Below, one piece after another: positions 6,901-16,850 of a stretch of 36,880 nucleotides of DNA. The stretch's first letter is position 1, and each line of letters starts with the position of its first letter. The translations under genes were made by a program, and so were the position numbers. The DNA is from Tissierellia bacterium (GTDB lineage Bacteria > Bacillota > Clostridia > Tissierellales > Tepidimicrobiaceae). The DNA is taken from positions 1 through 36,880 of the forward strand of contig DUMS01000010.1 of the NCBI GenBank assembly GCA_012839745.1, given 5' to 3'. The notes beneath the pieces are model-generated. The model worked only from the letters and a program-made list of their open reading frames with translations. It was not told the origin of the DNA and ran no database searches.

Positions 6901-9619
6901 CTGAACCTGCAGTTCCTGTAACAAAACCTCCATTATCTTCCTCGAAATTTGTATAGAATATGGTTGTGATATTAAATGTATTTGCTGATACTTCATTGGA
7001 AGGTTCACTTTCATTGCCTGCAAAGTCTATGGCTGTTACTACATAGTAATATGTTCTTCCACCTTCTATTTCAGTATCCATGAACATATTGTTTCTGGTT
7101 CGCCCTATTTCTTCGTAGTTGCTTCCACTTACTTCTGAACGGTATATTATATACTCATCCAAATCTCCTGCCAATGATTGATTCCATGTTAGTTTTACTC
7201 CCGTAATGCCCGTTTCTGCAGTAAGTCCTGTGATTCTTGCTGGTGGCTCATTATCTGTGCCTACCAATCTGAAATTATCAATATACCAGCCATCTCTTTG
7301 ACCGCTTCCGTCCGTTACAAGATAAAATGCTACAAATACAGGATTTTCTGAACCTATATAGTCATTTAAATTCAGCACTACTTCATGCCATACAGCTCCA
7401 CCTTCACCTGTAATTTCCGGAATAAGCTGTACCCAGTCCTCACCATAGTTATCTGATACATAGACATATCCTTTATCAAATCTGTCTTCTAATCTGTACC
7501 ATTGATGATACCTTACAGTTACAGACTCAAGGCTTTCATCCCTTAAATCCATTGGTGGTGTAATCAGATAGCTATTGGACCTGTTGGAATAAGGTCCGTT
7601 TAAGTTTGTGCCTACTAATCTGTATCCATTATATGGTATTGGTCCTACCCCTACGCCAGGTACACCCCACTGCCAATCTCCTGTAAGCTGCCAGCCTACA
7701 GGTTGAGTTTCAAAATCCATTTCATATTCATCAGGTTTAATTCCAAACAGTATATCTATTTCATATTCATCGGTAACTACAGTATTCCCTCCAAAGTCCT
7801 CAACCTTAATCTTGTAGAATGTCTTTGATTCTCCTAATTTGTCACTGGTTATTGTTCCCTTGTACGTTCCATCTTTATAATCTCCAGATATCCTTTCCAT
7901 TGGTATGGATTCCCAATCCAGATTATCATCAGTTTTTATAAGCAGTTCTGCACTGATTATAGAGACATTGTCGGCAATATTGGCTATAATGTCTACATCG
8001 GAGTTTGGATATGCCTCATGTAGTTCCTGATTATGGATTATTACAGGCTCTTCTGTATCTTCACCTTCTACCAATACATGTCCCCTTATATATCCAGTTC
8101 CTGATAATACTGCCTCTACAGCATGGTATGCATTTAATAATCCGTATCCATATCCAAAGTTTGGAGTCTCCGGATAATCGCTGTCTGTTAATCCTGTTGC
8201 TGTATTTTCAAGTACAGCTTCTATTTCATCTACTGTCAGTGAGCTATTTGCAGATACCAATAGAGCTACTGCACCTGTAACATGTGGTGCTGCCATTGAT
8301 GTACCGGAACCGTATCCATATAATCCTCCAGGCAATGATGAACGAACTCTTACACCTGGAGCTGATATTTCAGGTTTGATCAATGTCTCATCATATGGTG
8401 ATGGCCCAAGCTTTGAAAAATATGCCCTTAAATTATTTCTATCCACAGCTGCAACTGCAAAGGATTCAGGATAGTTTGCTGGACATGATATTGAACCTGG
8501 CCATGGCTCTGGCTCTCCCTCTCTCTGATTTCCTGCTGAGAAAACAGGCAATATCCCAGCAGCCCTCCAGTTTCTAACAGCATTTCTATACCAGTCATCT
8601 ATACCATCCAGCCCGCCCCAGGAATTGTTTACTACATCAGGAGCATTGTCTGGATTTCCTCCTGGTGCTAGCATCCACTGGGCTGCATCCAGCAATACTT
8701 GGTCTGTAGTATATCCATAAATATCAAATACTCTGGCAGCAATCCATTTTGCGCCTGGTGCAACTCCTATTATGTTGTCAGGAGTCTGTCCTACTATGGT
8801 TCCCATTACATGGGTTCCATGCATACCTGAGTCTGATGGCAGTACTGACTTATATACAGGGTCAAACCAGTTTCCTTCAGGGTTTGTTTCTCCTGTTTCA
8901 GGGTTATATCCTCTCCACTTGTTTTTAAGAGCAGGATGTGTCCAGTCCACTCCTGTATCAATATTGGCTACTACTGCTCCTGTTCCATCTATACCCATTT
9001 CCCAGACTTTATTAGCCATTACTCTGGCAATATTCCATTCCAACCCTTCTTCTGAAGATGGGGTAATCTCTTCACCGGCTACTACATCCAGTTGATGTGT
9101 TTTGTTCTTATATATTCTTTCCACTTCTGCCATATATGAAATCTTTTCTACTACTTCCTTATTTGCCTTAACATATACCATATTCACTATATAGTAGGGC
9201 TTGTATTCAATAACATTGCCCTTTGTCTTTTCCATTTCAATATACTTTAAAAGTTTTGACTGGGTTTCCTCCGAAGTAGTCTTTAGTGCATTGACTACCT
9301 CTCTTCTTACCGCTAGCTTGACGCTATGAGGGGTAAGGCTTTGTGATACTGAATTTCTGACATTTTCTGCTACCTTTTGGGTATCTGCCTGTTCTTTCAT
9401 GTATACCAATACTTCCACATACTCATTGTTTTCAAAATCCTCTAGTACATCTTCATCCAGTTTATTTAATGCAGTTTCCTTAAGCCTGTCCTTAGCTGTG
9501 ATTATCTCTATAGGAGCATTGCCATCAGCATGAACCAGCGATAAAAATGGTCCAAATAGCATGGTAAATGTCAGCAGCATAGATAAACATATTTTTATTT
9601 TCCTACCCATATTTATCAT
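3965..9619 (-). CDS. Secreted bacillopeptidase F-like S8 subtilase, second tandem copy (1884 aa)
   Basis: A huge secreted serine protease. Order: signal peptide (1-31, cleavage after VHA); I9-type propeptide (about 62-175); S8 catalytic domain (about 195-505) with Asp221 in NIDTGVDWTHP, His267 in MHGTHVMGT, oxyanion Asn364 and Ser441 in GSGTSMAAPH. All triad residues are present. Then come an Ig-like segment, two M6/MAM-like jelly-roll domains (about 640-790 and 890-1050) flanking a fibronectin III domain, carboxypeptidase-regulatory-like folds (about 1105-1260), another beta domain, Ig-like repeats, two related beta repeats starting NIEP, and a conserved terminal module (about 1810-1884). 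No SLH domain or sortase motif is seen. ATG 9619 follows AAAGGGGG, which overlaps the stop of the paralogous gene upstream, so the two are cotranscribed. Likely role: extracellular proteolysis; the substrate is unknown. Confidence 0.93.
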   Translation of the reverse strand: MINMGRKIKICLSMLLTFTMLFGPFLSLVHADGNAPIEIITAKDRLKETALNKLDEDVLEDFENNEYVEVLVYMKEQADTQKVAENVRNSVSQSLTPHSVKLAVRREVVNALKTTSEETQSKLLKYIEMEKTKGNVIEYKPYYIVNMVYVKANKEVVEKISYMAEVERIYKNKTHQLDVVAGEEITPSSEEGLEWNIARVMANKVWEMGIDGTGAVVANIDTGVDWTHPALKNKWRGYNPETGETNPEGNWFDPVYKSVLPSDSGMHGTHVMGTIVGQTPDNIIGVAPGAKWIAARVFDIYGYTTDQVLLDAAQWMLAPGGNPDNAPDVVNNSWGGLDGIDDWYRNAVRNWRAAGILPVFSAGNQREGEPEPWPGSISCPANYPESFAVAAVDRNNLRAYFSKLGPSPYDETLIKPEISAPGVRVRSSLPGGLYGYGSGTSMAAPHVTGAVALLVSANSSLTVDEIEAVLENTATGLTDSDYPETPNFGYGYGLLNAYHAVEAVLSGTGYIRGHVLVEGEDTEEPVIIHNQELHEAYPNSDVDIIANIADNVSIISAELLIKTDDNLDWESIPMERISGDYKDGTYKGTITSDKLGESKTFYKIKVEDFGGNTVVTDEYEIDILFGIKPDEYEMDFETQPVGWQLTGDWQWGVPGVGVGPIPYNGYRLVGTNLNGPYSNRSNSYLITPPMDLRDESLESVTVRYHQWYRLEDRFDKGYVYVSDNYGEDWVQLIPEITGEGGAVWHEVVLNLNDYIGSENPVFVAFYLVTDGSGQRDGWYIDNFRLVGTDNEPPARITGLTAETGITGVKLTWNQSLAGDLDEYIIYRSEVSGSNYEEIGRTRNNMFMDTEIEGGRTYYYVVTAIDFAGNESEPSNEVSANTFNITTIFYTNFEEDNGGFVTGTAGSGSNNWEWGVPTSGPNAALTGTKVWATNLSGKYSGDHRGYIESPDIVIPEDNDVFLVFDHWIDAELSSSGRIYDYGLVQVSEDNGATWINVSEQITGYIRQWQNMQINLNEFRGKTIKIRFFFFSDTYSNFDGWYIDNVSVLGVVNARSEDLSAKASIIKESSPDFSPVKAEHRVDSIEDIVNKANIDGSNKGTTGIPLADRTVTVTVLETGYSVRTNPANGEFTIRHAANREGESWTLLAEAYGYYPKEVEVSLEENGTVEEIIFLDKIPEGRIVGQVKDRYYGNPAANAVIRVIDDPNIEAVTADENGYFTIENMLEGKHVLKVMADGFEPLEMEVTVVGNQDNEVEIGLRRYVGYDKEMSYDNGIPGNAIVLGEANSGAAVRFTPSEYGKVKGANIYFWDESFPRPGGNEIAIGIFDIDDMGRAVLIGEPKVVNVTRGQWNLIDLSEYEFATDRDFLIATIQTDIGDNSPGIAIDETSEYPERSYVHSDGYFASLSETGLRGGFMIRAIVESSADSPEILNLGDINYTNQDSILIEGTVDADGIVYVYVNGEKHEVETTDRTFSMEVALETEETTIMASLELNGIEGEPSNPIKVIKDQVVPQLNVIRPLDDEKINVEVVHVAGNVYDKHLDKLLINDMEVDVNENGDFYERILVDEGINVINIKAVDLAGNITEETRTVVVRLGSGGIQNIEPHEDITLTPGEILTVRFNAEPDGAGRFRIVADVMPSGNSGTWIDMEESGGLYEGTLVIPENFEITNGLIEIEYTDFAGNTDIYVAPGRLTVVPERGIELTNIEPYEDMVLKAGEVLEVSFNGPEGGEAYFKLRLPYGTDNANKGIEMVEETPGFYRGTWTVPEGLIVENLRIDISFISLEGKDISATARGRVTIVPYEDALPMEDLPVNAVIVGDEAYDIYYLNNNSNAQARLIQYFNEGKEIYIKLSQDTIVNIEGRIAGMEELPDELTYYDANGQTTRYVK

Positions 9620-9634
9620 GCTCTATATCCCCCT

Positions 9635-12600
9635 TTATATTGTAGAGTCTGGGAGATTACTATAAATAGTAATCATCCCATTTGAATCATAGTATATTAA
9701 TACATCCGGTAATTCCTCTGGGTCCACCAATTCTCCACGTTCATTTACTATAGTATCTGCTCCCAATTTTATGAATACCTCATTTCCTTCATTAAACCAG
9801 TTTATAAGCTTCTGCTGTGCATCAGCATTATTATTCAGATAATTAATATCAAAAGCCTCATTGCCAACTATTACAGCATTTACAGGCAGATTCTCAATTG
9901 GCTCTACCCTTGCTATAGTTAGCTTGCCTGGTGCATATCGGGTTACCTCTACTCCTTCCCTGCTTATAAATATAATCTCAACTTCAATATCCCTTGCAAT
10001 AATACCTTCTGGTACTACCCAGGTGCCTCTGTAGAATCCAGGGCTTTCTTCTATTAGTCTAATACCCCTATTTTCCATCATAGGTCCAAGTGGAATATTG
10101 AGCACAAAATACCCCTGTCCCTGTGCTGGAGCATTGAAGCTTACTTCTAAAATATCTCCATATCCTAGTATCATATTCTCTGAAGGTTCTATATTAGTCA
10201 GTTCTGGTATCTCTGGTTCAACATCCTCAGATTCAACTGTCAACCTTCCTGGTGCTTGAGCTGTAGTTTTATTTCCTGCAGAATCTACAAATTCTATTTC
10301 AATTATGCCTCTGTCTATGGTGAAGCCATAAGGTATAGTAAAGCTTCCCTCATAGTAGCCTGGGCTGATTTCTTCAACTGGAATTCCTGCACCTTGTTCA
10401 GATGCTGCTGTAATATCTGGAATTATCTTGAATACTCCACTTCCTCCGCTTTCAGCATTGAAGCTTACAGTTAGAGTTTCTCCGGGGTATAATACAACAT
10501 CTTCCTGTGGCTGGATGTTTTCAATAACTGAAGCATTGAGCTTTACTGTTACCTTTATTGATTTCTCAGTGATATTTCCTGCCAGGTCTGTTGCCCTGAC
10601 TGTAATGATATTCTCTCCTTCATTTAATATCAGCCTTTCATGGAAATATCCATTTTCATCCAATCTTATTTCCGTATCATTTATTACTACTTTGTCAAGA
10701 TATTTATCATATGCATTGCCTATAACGTGTACTACTTCTCTGTTTGTTTTCTCACCATCTGATGGCCTTTGGATTTCAACAGTTGGGCTGGTTATGTCCT
10801 TGATGATTTTTACAGGACTGGATGGCTCTGTTTCCATTCCGTTTAGCTCTGATGTGGCAAATACTATAGTTTCCTCACCTGCTAAATTGACTTCAATTGA
10901 AAACTCTCTGTTTTCCGTTTCTATTTCGTGTTTTTCTCCGTTTACATATATATTGACTTTGCATTCGGATTCCACTTTACCTTCCAAAACTATGGAATCC
11001 TGATTTGTATACACAGTATCCTGTACATTGGTTATTACTGGAGTGTTTACAGCATTTTCCACTACTGCCCTTATCATAAATCCACCCAGTACGCCTTCAT
11101 CTGGAAGAGGTGAGAAGTTGCCACCTACATTTAAGTATGACCTGTATCCATAAGGTGACAGCTCATCTATTGCCAATCCTGGTGAATAATCGCCTTCATC
11201 TGTTTGTATTGTGGATATAAAGAAATCTCTGCTTGTAGACAATCCATATTCAGACAAATCAATATAGTTCCATCTTCCTCTATTTATATTTACAATCTTT
11301 GGTTCTCCAATCATATTGATATTTCCGTTATCATCAACCTCATATAGTGCAATGCCTATTTCATCTCCACCTGGATTAGGCCATGTTAAACGCCAGAAGA
11401 ATATATTTGCTCCTACAACCTTTACATACTCATCAGGAGTAAATCTTACTGCAAATCCATTTCCTGCTTCATTCATTATCAAAGCATTTTCTTCAGTTCC
11501 GTCATCATAGGATATCTCCTGTATCACTCCACCTGAAACTATTCTCTTCAATCCTATCTCAACTTCATTATCCTGTTCTCCTGCTACATATACTTCCATT
11601 TCCACAGGTTCAAATCCAGGGGCTGTTACCTTTAATACATGGTTTCCTTCAAGTACTCCTTCTATAGTGAAGTTTCCATTTTCATCTGCAACAACAGGCT
11701 CTACATTTGGATCGTCCTTTACTCTTATAACCGCATTAGAAGCAGGATTTTCATAGAATCTGTCCTTAACCTGGCCTACTATTCTTCCTTCCGGAATCTT
11801 ATCCAGTATTATGGTCTCTTCTACAACCTCTCCTTCATCCAATGATACCTCTATTTCCCTTGTATAATATCCATAAGATTCTACCAGTAATGTCCAGGTT
11901 TCTCCTTCTTCACTTGCAGCATGTCTTGTCATGAATTTACCTGTTGCAGGATTGGTCTTTACAGTTACTCCAGTTTCAAGTACTGTAACTGTTGCATCAA
12001 GAGGTACCCCCTGTGCTTTGGTAAGAGGAATTTTCTTTACATTTTCATCAGCAATTGTCTTAAATTGAATTTCCTCTTTGCCAAATAATTTATAATCAAG
12101 TTTCACCTTCTCAGGTTCTTTTTCTTCAATATATTCCTTTTTCGCAAATTCCACAGTATTTACCTTTTCCAGAGGTTCTACTGTTGGTTCTATTGTAAAT
12201 TCGCTTGCCATGTTTTGATTATTCAGCTTTGCAATAAGTATATTGTCTATATACCATCCATCATATTGATTTGAATTATCTGAATAGAAATAGAACCTTA
12301 TCTTTATGGATTTACCTTTGTATTGATCCAGATTAATTATCCTGTTTTGCCACTGCTGAATTCTTCCGCCCAAATTCTCAGTAACACTTCTCCAGCTGTT
12401 ACCTCCATCATCTGATATCTGAATTATTCCATAGTCCCATAGCCTGGATCCGCCTTCTGAATCCATCCAGTAATCAACAGACAAAACTGTATTGTATTCC
12501 TCGGGGATAAGTAGTTCTGGACTGTCAATATATCCGCTATGGTTTTTATCATAACTGCCTGATAAATTGGTTGCCCATACTTTTGTTCCTGTATATGCAT

Positions 12601-15394
12601 GTCCTGGTCCTGAAGTTGGTACTCCCCATTCCCAGTTGTTAGCCTTTCCTGGTTCTGTAACTCCCGTTATGAATCCGCCATTATCGTCTTCAAAGTTCTC
12701 AAAGTAAATTATTTCTGCATCTACAGCAGTTGCTGATACCTCGTTAGAATAGCTGCTTTCATTTTCGGAGAAGTCCAAGGCAGTTACTACATAGTAATAG
12801 GTATTGCCTCCCTCTACATCCATGTCTATGAACTGTGTGCCTTTAGTACTTCCTATTTCAATATATCCTTCGTCTCCTCCGCCTGATACCTGGGAGCGAT
12901 ATATTTTGTACATATCAAAGTCTAATTCCTGTGAAGGATTCCAGTTCAATCTGATTCCTGAAATAGTTGATTGTGCTGATAGGTTAGTTGGTGCCTGAGG
13001 AGCTATGGGGTCATTTCTGTTTATAAGCCTTACATTGTCAATATACCATCCATCTTCATATGTCTGGTGGTTTGTTGAAAGTTCAAAGGCTACAAATATA
13101 GGATCTTCTGAGCCAATATAATCAGTTAGGTTTATAAGCATTTCCTGCCATTGTCTTCCATCCCCTGAGTACTGTGGGCTGGCTTGTATCCAGTTTTCTC
13201 CATAGTCATCTGAAACATATACTGTTGCAAAGTCCCAGTTGATTACAGTTTCATACCAGTGATAGAACCTCAATGTTGCTGATTTCATTGTTTCATCCCT
13301 TAGGTCTATAGGTGGGCTTATTAAAAGGCTATTGGTCTTTCTGCTGTATGTTCCATCCAGATTTGTTCCTGCCAGCTTAGTGCCTTCGTATGGTCTTGGA
13401 CCTACTCCTTCAGCAGGTTCTCCCCATTCCCAGTCTTTGTTAAATACCCATCCTACAGGCTGTATTTCAAATCCTGTTTCATATTCATCAGGCTTTATTC
13501 CGAATTTTATTTCCACATTGCAATCTTCCGTTACCACTTCGTTACCGTCAAAGTCCTTAACGTAAATCTTATAAGTGATACCTGGCTCCTGGCATAGAGC
13601 CCCTGGTATAGTTCCTGTATACATACCCTGTCTATGGTCTCCTGATATTCTAACCATAGGAAGCCTATTCCAATTCTCTTCTCCTTCTAGTTTAACCAGT
13701 ATTTCTGCTTCCACTATTGAAACGTCGTCAATTAATTCAGCATAAATGTCAATCTTGGAATTTACATATCCTGTATATATTTCCTGCTCATGGATTATAA
13801 CAGGTATTTCCTCATCCTGCCCTTGTGTTAATACCTGTCCCTTAATGGTTCCAGTGCCTGATACAACTGCTGTTACAGATGCAAAGGCATCCACCATACC
13901 ATATCCATAAGCAAAGTTTGGAGAATATATATATTCACTATCTGTTAAAGGCCTTGCTTCACTTTCTATTACCTGTCGAAGTTCATCTACTGACAAGGAA
14001 TTATTTGCAGATAATATGAGTGCAGCCACTCCTGATACATGTGGTGCTGCCATACTTGTTCCTGAATAATTGCCTACATACCTGTTTCCTGGTATTGATG
14101 AGCGAATCCTTACTCCAGGTGCAGATATCTCAGGCTTTATCAATGTTTCATCATAAGGTGATGGTCCCAGCTTTGAGAAATCAGCTCTTAAGTCATTAAA
14201 ATCAGTAGCTGCCACTGCAAAGGACTCTGGATAACTTGCAGGATTTTCTATTGTTCCAGGCCATGGCAATGGTTCCCCCTGCCTTTGATTGCCAGCTGAA
14301 AATACTGGAAAAATGCCTGCGTCTACCCAGGCTCTTACTGCATCTCTATACCAGTCATCCATTGGATCTAATGCACCCCATGAATTGTTTATTATATCAG
14401 GTGCATTGTCAGGATTTCCTGCAGGATGTAACATCCACTCTGCTGCTTCAAGGAGAATTTCATCAGTAGTTAACCCATCAACGTCAAATACCCTGGCTGA
14501 TATCCATTTAGCACCTGGCGCAACGCCTATTTTGTTGCTGCCATCAGGCTCTTGTCCAACAATTGTTCCCATTACATGGGTTCCGTGTGTATCTGAATCC
14601 TCTGGAAGATTAGTACCGTATACCGGGTCAAACCAGTTGGCATAATAATTTGTTTTGCCAGTTTCTGGGTCATATCCTCTCCATTTGTTTTTAAGTGCAG
14701 GATGTGTCCAGTCTACTCCTGTATCTATAGAGCCAACTACTACTCCTGTGCCATCATACCCTAAATCCCAAACCAGATTAGCTCTTACCCTTTCTATATT
14801 CCACTGTATCTCATCGTCGGAGCTTTGCATTTCTTCATCACTTGGTAGGTCAGAATCAGATATTATAGGGCTTTCCAATTTATGAGTCCTGTTTTTATAT
14901 ATTCTTTCTACCTCATTCATCTTAGCAATATTTTCTATTACTTCCCTGTTAGCTTTTATATATACCATATTGACTATATGATAAGGTTTGTACTCTATTA
15001 CATTGCCACCTGTTTTTTCTTCCTCCAGGTAGTTCAATAAAGATAATTGAGTTCTTTCTGCCGTATCCCTCAATGCTTCCACTACTTCTCTTCTAACTGC
15101 TAACTTTGTTGCATAAGGTGTTAATCTTTCTGAAAATCTCTCCTTTGCATTTTCCGCTACTGTTTTTGTATCAGTCTGTTCCTTCATATAAACCAGTACT
15201 TCAACCATGTCGTTTTTCTCAAGGTCATCAAGTACTTCGGGCATTATTTTATCCTGTGCTACATTATTAAGGTCTTCATTTGCTAAACTAAACAGGCTAT
15301 TTTCTGCATATGCCAATGATGTAGAATACCCCAATAGCATGACAACTGTTGCTATTAGAGAAAGTACTCTTTTGAGCATATTACTAGAAAACAT
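9635..15394 (-). CDS. Secreted bacillopeptidase F-like S8 subtilase, first tandem copy (1919 aa)
   Basis: Paralogue of the downstream protease with the same domain order. It has a signal peptide (1-30, cleavage after AYA), an I9 propeptide with a YKPYHIVNMVYIKAN core, and an S8 domain with Asp224, His270, Asn369 and Ser447. Then follow the Ig-like segment, jelly-roll, fibronectin III, jelly-roll, carboxypeptidase-like and Ig-like domains, two NIEP/NIQP-type beta repeats and the shared terminal module. It differs by a Lys/Glu-rich linker of about 60 residues (near 1075-1140) before the carboxypeptidase-like part, and by an acidic loop after the propeptide (ISDSDLPSDEE region), where processing may occur. 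ATG 15394 follows AAAGGAGG at 10 bases. It is first in a two-gene unit with a consensus promoter at 15473-15501. Confidence 0.93.
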   Translation of the reverse strand: MFSSNMLKRVLSLIATVVMLLGYSTSLAYAENSLFSLANEDLNNVAQDKIMPEVLDDLEKNDMVEVLVYMKEQTDTKTVAENAKERFSERLTPYATKLAVRREVVEALRDTAERTQLSLLNYLEEEKTGGNVIEYKPYHIVNMVYIKANREVIENIAKMNEVERIYKNRTHKLESPIISDSDLPSDEEMQSSDDEIQWNIERVRANLVWDLGYDGTGVVVGSIDTGVDWTHPALKNKWRGYDPETGKTNYYANWFDPVYGTNLPEDSDTHGTHVMGTIVGQEPDGSNKIGVAPGAKWISARVFDVDGLTTDEILLEAAEWMLHPAGNPDNAPDIINNSWGALDPMDDWYRDAVRAWVDAGIFPVFSAGNQRQGEPLPWPGTIENPASYPESFAVAATDFNDLRADFSKLGPSPYDETLIKPEISAPGVRIRSSIPGNRYVGNYSGTSMAAPHVSGVAALILSANNSLSVDELRQVIESEARPLTDSEYIYSPNFAYGYGMVDAFASVTAVVSGTGTIKGQVLTQGQDEEIPVIIHEQEIYTGYVNSKIDIYAELIDDVSIVEAEILVKLEGEENWNRLPMVRISGDHRQGMYTGTIPGALCQEPGITYKIYVKDFDGNEVVTEDCNVEIKFGIKPDEYETGFEIQPVGWVFNKDWEWGEPAEGVGPRPYEGTKLAGTNLDGTYSRKTNSLLISPPIDLRDETMKSATLRFYHWYETVINWDFATVYVSDDYGENWIQASPQYSGDGRQWQEMLINLTDYIGSEDPIFVAFELSTNHQTYEDGWYIDNVRLINRNDPIAPQAPTNLSAQSTISGIRLNWNPSQELDFDMYKIYRSQVSGGGDEGYIEIGSTKGTQFIDMDVEGGNTYYYVVTALDFSENESSYSNEVSATAVDAEIIYFENFEDDNGGFITGVTEPGKANNWEWGVPTSGPGHAYTGTKVWATNLSGSYDKNHSGYIDSPELLIPEEYNTVLSVDYWMDSEGGSRLWDYGIIQISDDGGNSWRSVTENLGGRIQQWQNRIINLDQYKGKSIKIRFYFYSDNSNQYDGWYIDNILIAKLNNQNMASEFTIEPTVEPLEKVNTVEFAKKEYIEEKEPEKVKLDYKLFGKEEIQFKTIADENVKKIPLTKAQGVPLDATVTVLETGVTVKTNPATGKFMTRHAASEEGETWTLLVESYGYYTREIEVSLDEGEVVEETIILDKIPEGRIVGQVKDRFYENPASNAVIRVKDDPNVEPVVADENGNFTIEGVLEGNHVLKVTAPGFEPVEMEVYVAGEQDNEVEIGLKRIVSGGVIQEISYDDGTEENALIMNEAGNGFAVRFTPDEYVKVVGANIFFWRLTWPNPGGDEIGIALYEVDDNGNINMIGEPKIVNINRGRWNYIDLSEYGLSTSRDFFISTIQTDEGDYSPGLAIDELSPYGYRSYLNVGGNFSPLPDEGVLGGFMIRAVVENAVNTPVITNVQDTVYTNQDSIVLEGKVESECKVNIYVNGEKHEIETENREFSIEVNLAGEETIVFATSELNGMETEPSSPVKIIKDITSPTVEIQRPSDGEKTNREVVHVIGNAYDKYLDKVVINDTEIRLDENGYFHERLILNEGENIITVRATDLAGNITEKSIKVTVKLNASVIENIQPQEDVVLYPGETLTVSFNAESGGSGVFKIIPDITAASEQGAGIPVEEISPGYYEGSFTIPYGFTIDRGIIEIEFVDSAGNKTTAQAPGRLTVESEDVEPEIPELTNIEPSENMILGYGDILEVSFNAPAQGQGYFVLNIPLGPMMENRGIRLIEESPGFYRGTWVVPEGIIARDIEVEIIFISREGVEVTRYAPGKLTIARVEPIENLPVNAVIVGNEAFDINYLNNNADAQQKLINWFNEGNEVFIKLGADTIVNERGELVDPEELPDVLIYYDSNGMITIYSNLPDSTI

Positions 15395-15472
15395 TTAGCA
15401 ATTACCTCCTTTTTTATTAAATCTGAATATCTATTATGTTTGAATATTTTGAATGTCATAATTTTCGTAATA

Positions 15473-15501
15473 ATTTTAGCACTTTGAACACGCTTTGTCA
15501 A
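15473..15501 (-). promoter_or_regulatory. Sigma-A promoter of the tandem protease unit
   Basis: TTGACA, 17-base spacer, TAAAAT on the minus strand. The -35 box is perfect and the -10 box matches 5 of 6. The leader to the first protease start is about 70 bases. No other promoter is seen between the two protease genes. Confidence 0.85.
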
Positions 15502-15554
15502 TTTTTTGATAATTTTCTTAACATTGTAATTTAGCCCTTTTTTATTCTAATATA

Positions 15555-15581
15555 AAAAAGAGGACAAACTGTCCTCTTTTT
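15555..15581. terminator. Bidirectional terminator after kbl
   Basis: A perfect 12-bp stem, AAAAAGAGGACA with TGTCCTCTTTTT, around a 3-base loop, with A/T runs on both sides. The kbl stop codon overlaps its base. It ends kbl transcription on the minus strand and insulates the protease promoter. Confidence 0.9.
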
Positions 15582-16767
15582 ATAATATTCTCATCTCTTC
15601 TCCAACTTTCTTGAATGCTTCTACAGCTCTATCTAATTGCTCTTTAGTGTGACCTGCAGTAACCATACATCTTACCCTGCCGGTTCCTCTTGGAACTGTT
15701 GGGAATACAATACCTGATACAAATACTCCGTTTTCCAATAGCTTTCTGCTGAATTCCATAGTTTTAGCCTCATCTCCAATGATAACAGGTGTAATTGGAG
15801 TTTCGCTGTGGCCTGTGTTAAATCCTAGTGTTCCAAGTTTTTGCTTAAAGTACCTTGCATTATCCCATAGCCTATCAGTATATTCTGTTGACTCCATAAG
15901 CATTCTAACTGCTTCCATAATGGCTCCTACTGCAGCTGGTGGTAATGATGTACTGAATAGCACTGGTCTTGCTCTATGGTTCAACCATTCATACATTGTT
16001 CTGGAACCTGCTACGTATCCGCCTACTACACCAATGGCCTTTGAAAGAGTGCCGATGCTGAAATCAACTCTTCCATGGAGTCCAAAGTGGTCTACTGTAC
16101 CTCTTCCGCTTTCACCTAATACTCCTGAACCGTGGGCATCATCTACATAGGTCATGGCTTCATATTTTTCAGCTAATTCAACTATTTCAGGAAGCTTTGC
16201 AATATCTCCATCCATGCTGAATACTCCATCTGTAATTATCAAAACGTTTCTATATTTTGCTCTGTTTTCCTTAAGAACTCTTTCCAGATCATCCATATCT
16301 GAATGCTTGAATATCTTTCTGTCTGCTTTGCTTAATCTTGAACCATCTATTATGGAAGCATGGTTTAATTCATCTGAAATAATCAAATCCCCTTCTTCAG
16401 TAATAGCCTGAATTGTTCCTGCATTACAGTTGAAACCTGATTGATATACAAATACAGCTTCTTCTCTCTTAAACTCTGCCAGCAGCTTTTCCAGTTCCTC
16501 ATGTATTGACATATTTCCTACTATTGTTCTTACTGCACCGGCCCCTGCTCCATATTTCTCAACTGCCTCAATAGCTGCCTTTTTCAATCTTGGGTGATTT
16601 GCAAAACCTAAATAGTTATTTGAACTAAGGTTGATAACCTTTTTGCCATTCAAAATAATCTCCGCTTCGTTTGGGCCCTCTAATACAGGTAGTTTTCTAT
16701 AAACCCCCTGCTTTTTCAGGTCCTCTATCTTTTCCTTCAAGAAGTTTAACTCATGCACATTGGACAC
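15580..16767 (-). CDS. kbl: Glycine C-acetyltransferase (2-amino-3-ketobutyrate CoA ligase)
   Basis: A PLP enzyme of the alpha-oxoamine synthase family that converts 2-amino-3-ketobutyrate and CoA to glycine and acetyl-CoA, in threonine degradation. The PLP lysine is Lys243 in [14 protein letters not shown]. His136 (DELNHAS) and Asp210/His212 (VDDAHGSG) are the usual cofactor contacts. At 395 residues the length suits Kbl. 8-amino-7-oxononanoate synthase (BioF) is the close alternative, but there are no biotin genes here. No threonine dehydrogenase gene is adjacent, unlike the usual tdh-kbl pair. The start is GTG, 8 bases after AAGGAGG; a second in-frame GTG three codons later is less well placed. 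Confidence 0.88.
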   Translation of the reverse strand: MSNVHELNFLKEKIEDLKKQGVYRKLPVLEGPNEAEIILNGKKVINLSSNNYLGFANHPRLKKAAIEAVEKYGAGAGAVRTIVGNMSIHEELEKLLAEFKREEAVFVYQSGFNCNAGTIQAITEEGDLIISDELNHASIIDGSRLSKADRKIFKHSDMDDLERVLKENRAKYRNVLIITDGVFSMDGDIAKLPEIVELAEKYEAMTYVDDAHGSGVLGESGRGTVDHFGLHGRVDFSIGTLSKAIGVVGGYVAGSRTMYEWLNHRARPVLFSTSLPPAAVGAIMEAVRMLMESTEYTDRLWDNARYFKQKLGTLGFNTGHSETPITPVIIGDEAKTMEFSRKLLENGVFVSGIVFPTVPRGTGRVRCMVTAGHTKEQLDRAVEAFKKVGEEMRIL

Positions 16768-16802
16768 TTTTTTCCCCTCCTTGTAAATTTAGGTTCAATA
16801 AT

Positions 16803-16830
16803 AATATACCATATATTTCATGAATTGTAA
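16803..16830 (-). promoter_or_regulatory. Probable promoter of kbl
   Basis: TTACAA, 16-base spacer, TATATT on the minus strand, 35-40 bases upstream of the GTG start. The match is moderate. It suggests that kbl can be transcribed apart from queG. Confidence 0.42.
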
Positions 16831-16850
16831 GAGGTTTGTGAAAAAAATAT

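Noticed and set aside
9635-15394. Long plus-strand open frames opposite the protease genes
   Set aside because: They are shadows of repetitive Thr/Gly-rich coding sequence, without ribosome binding sites or recognisable proteins.
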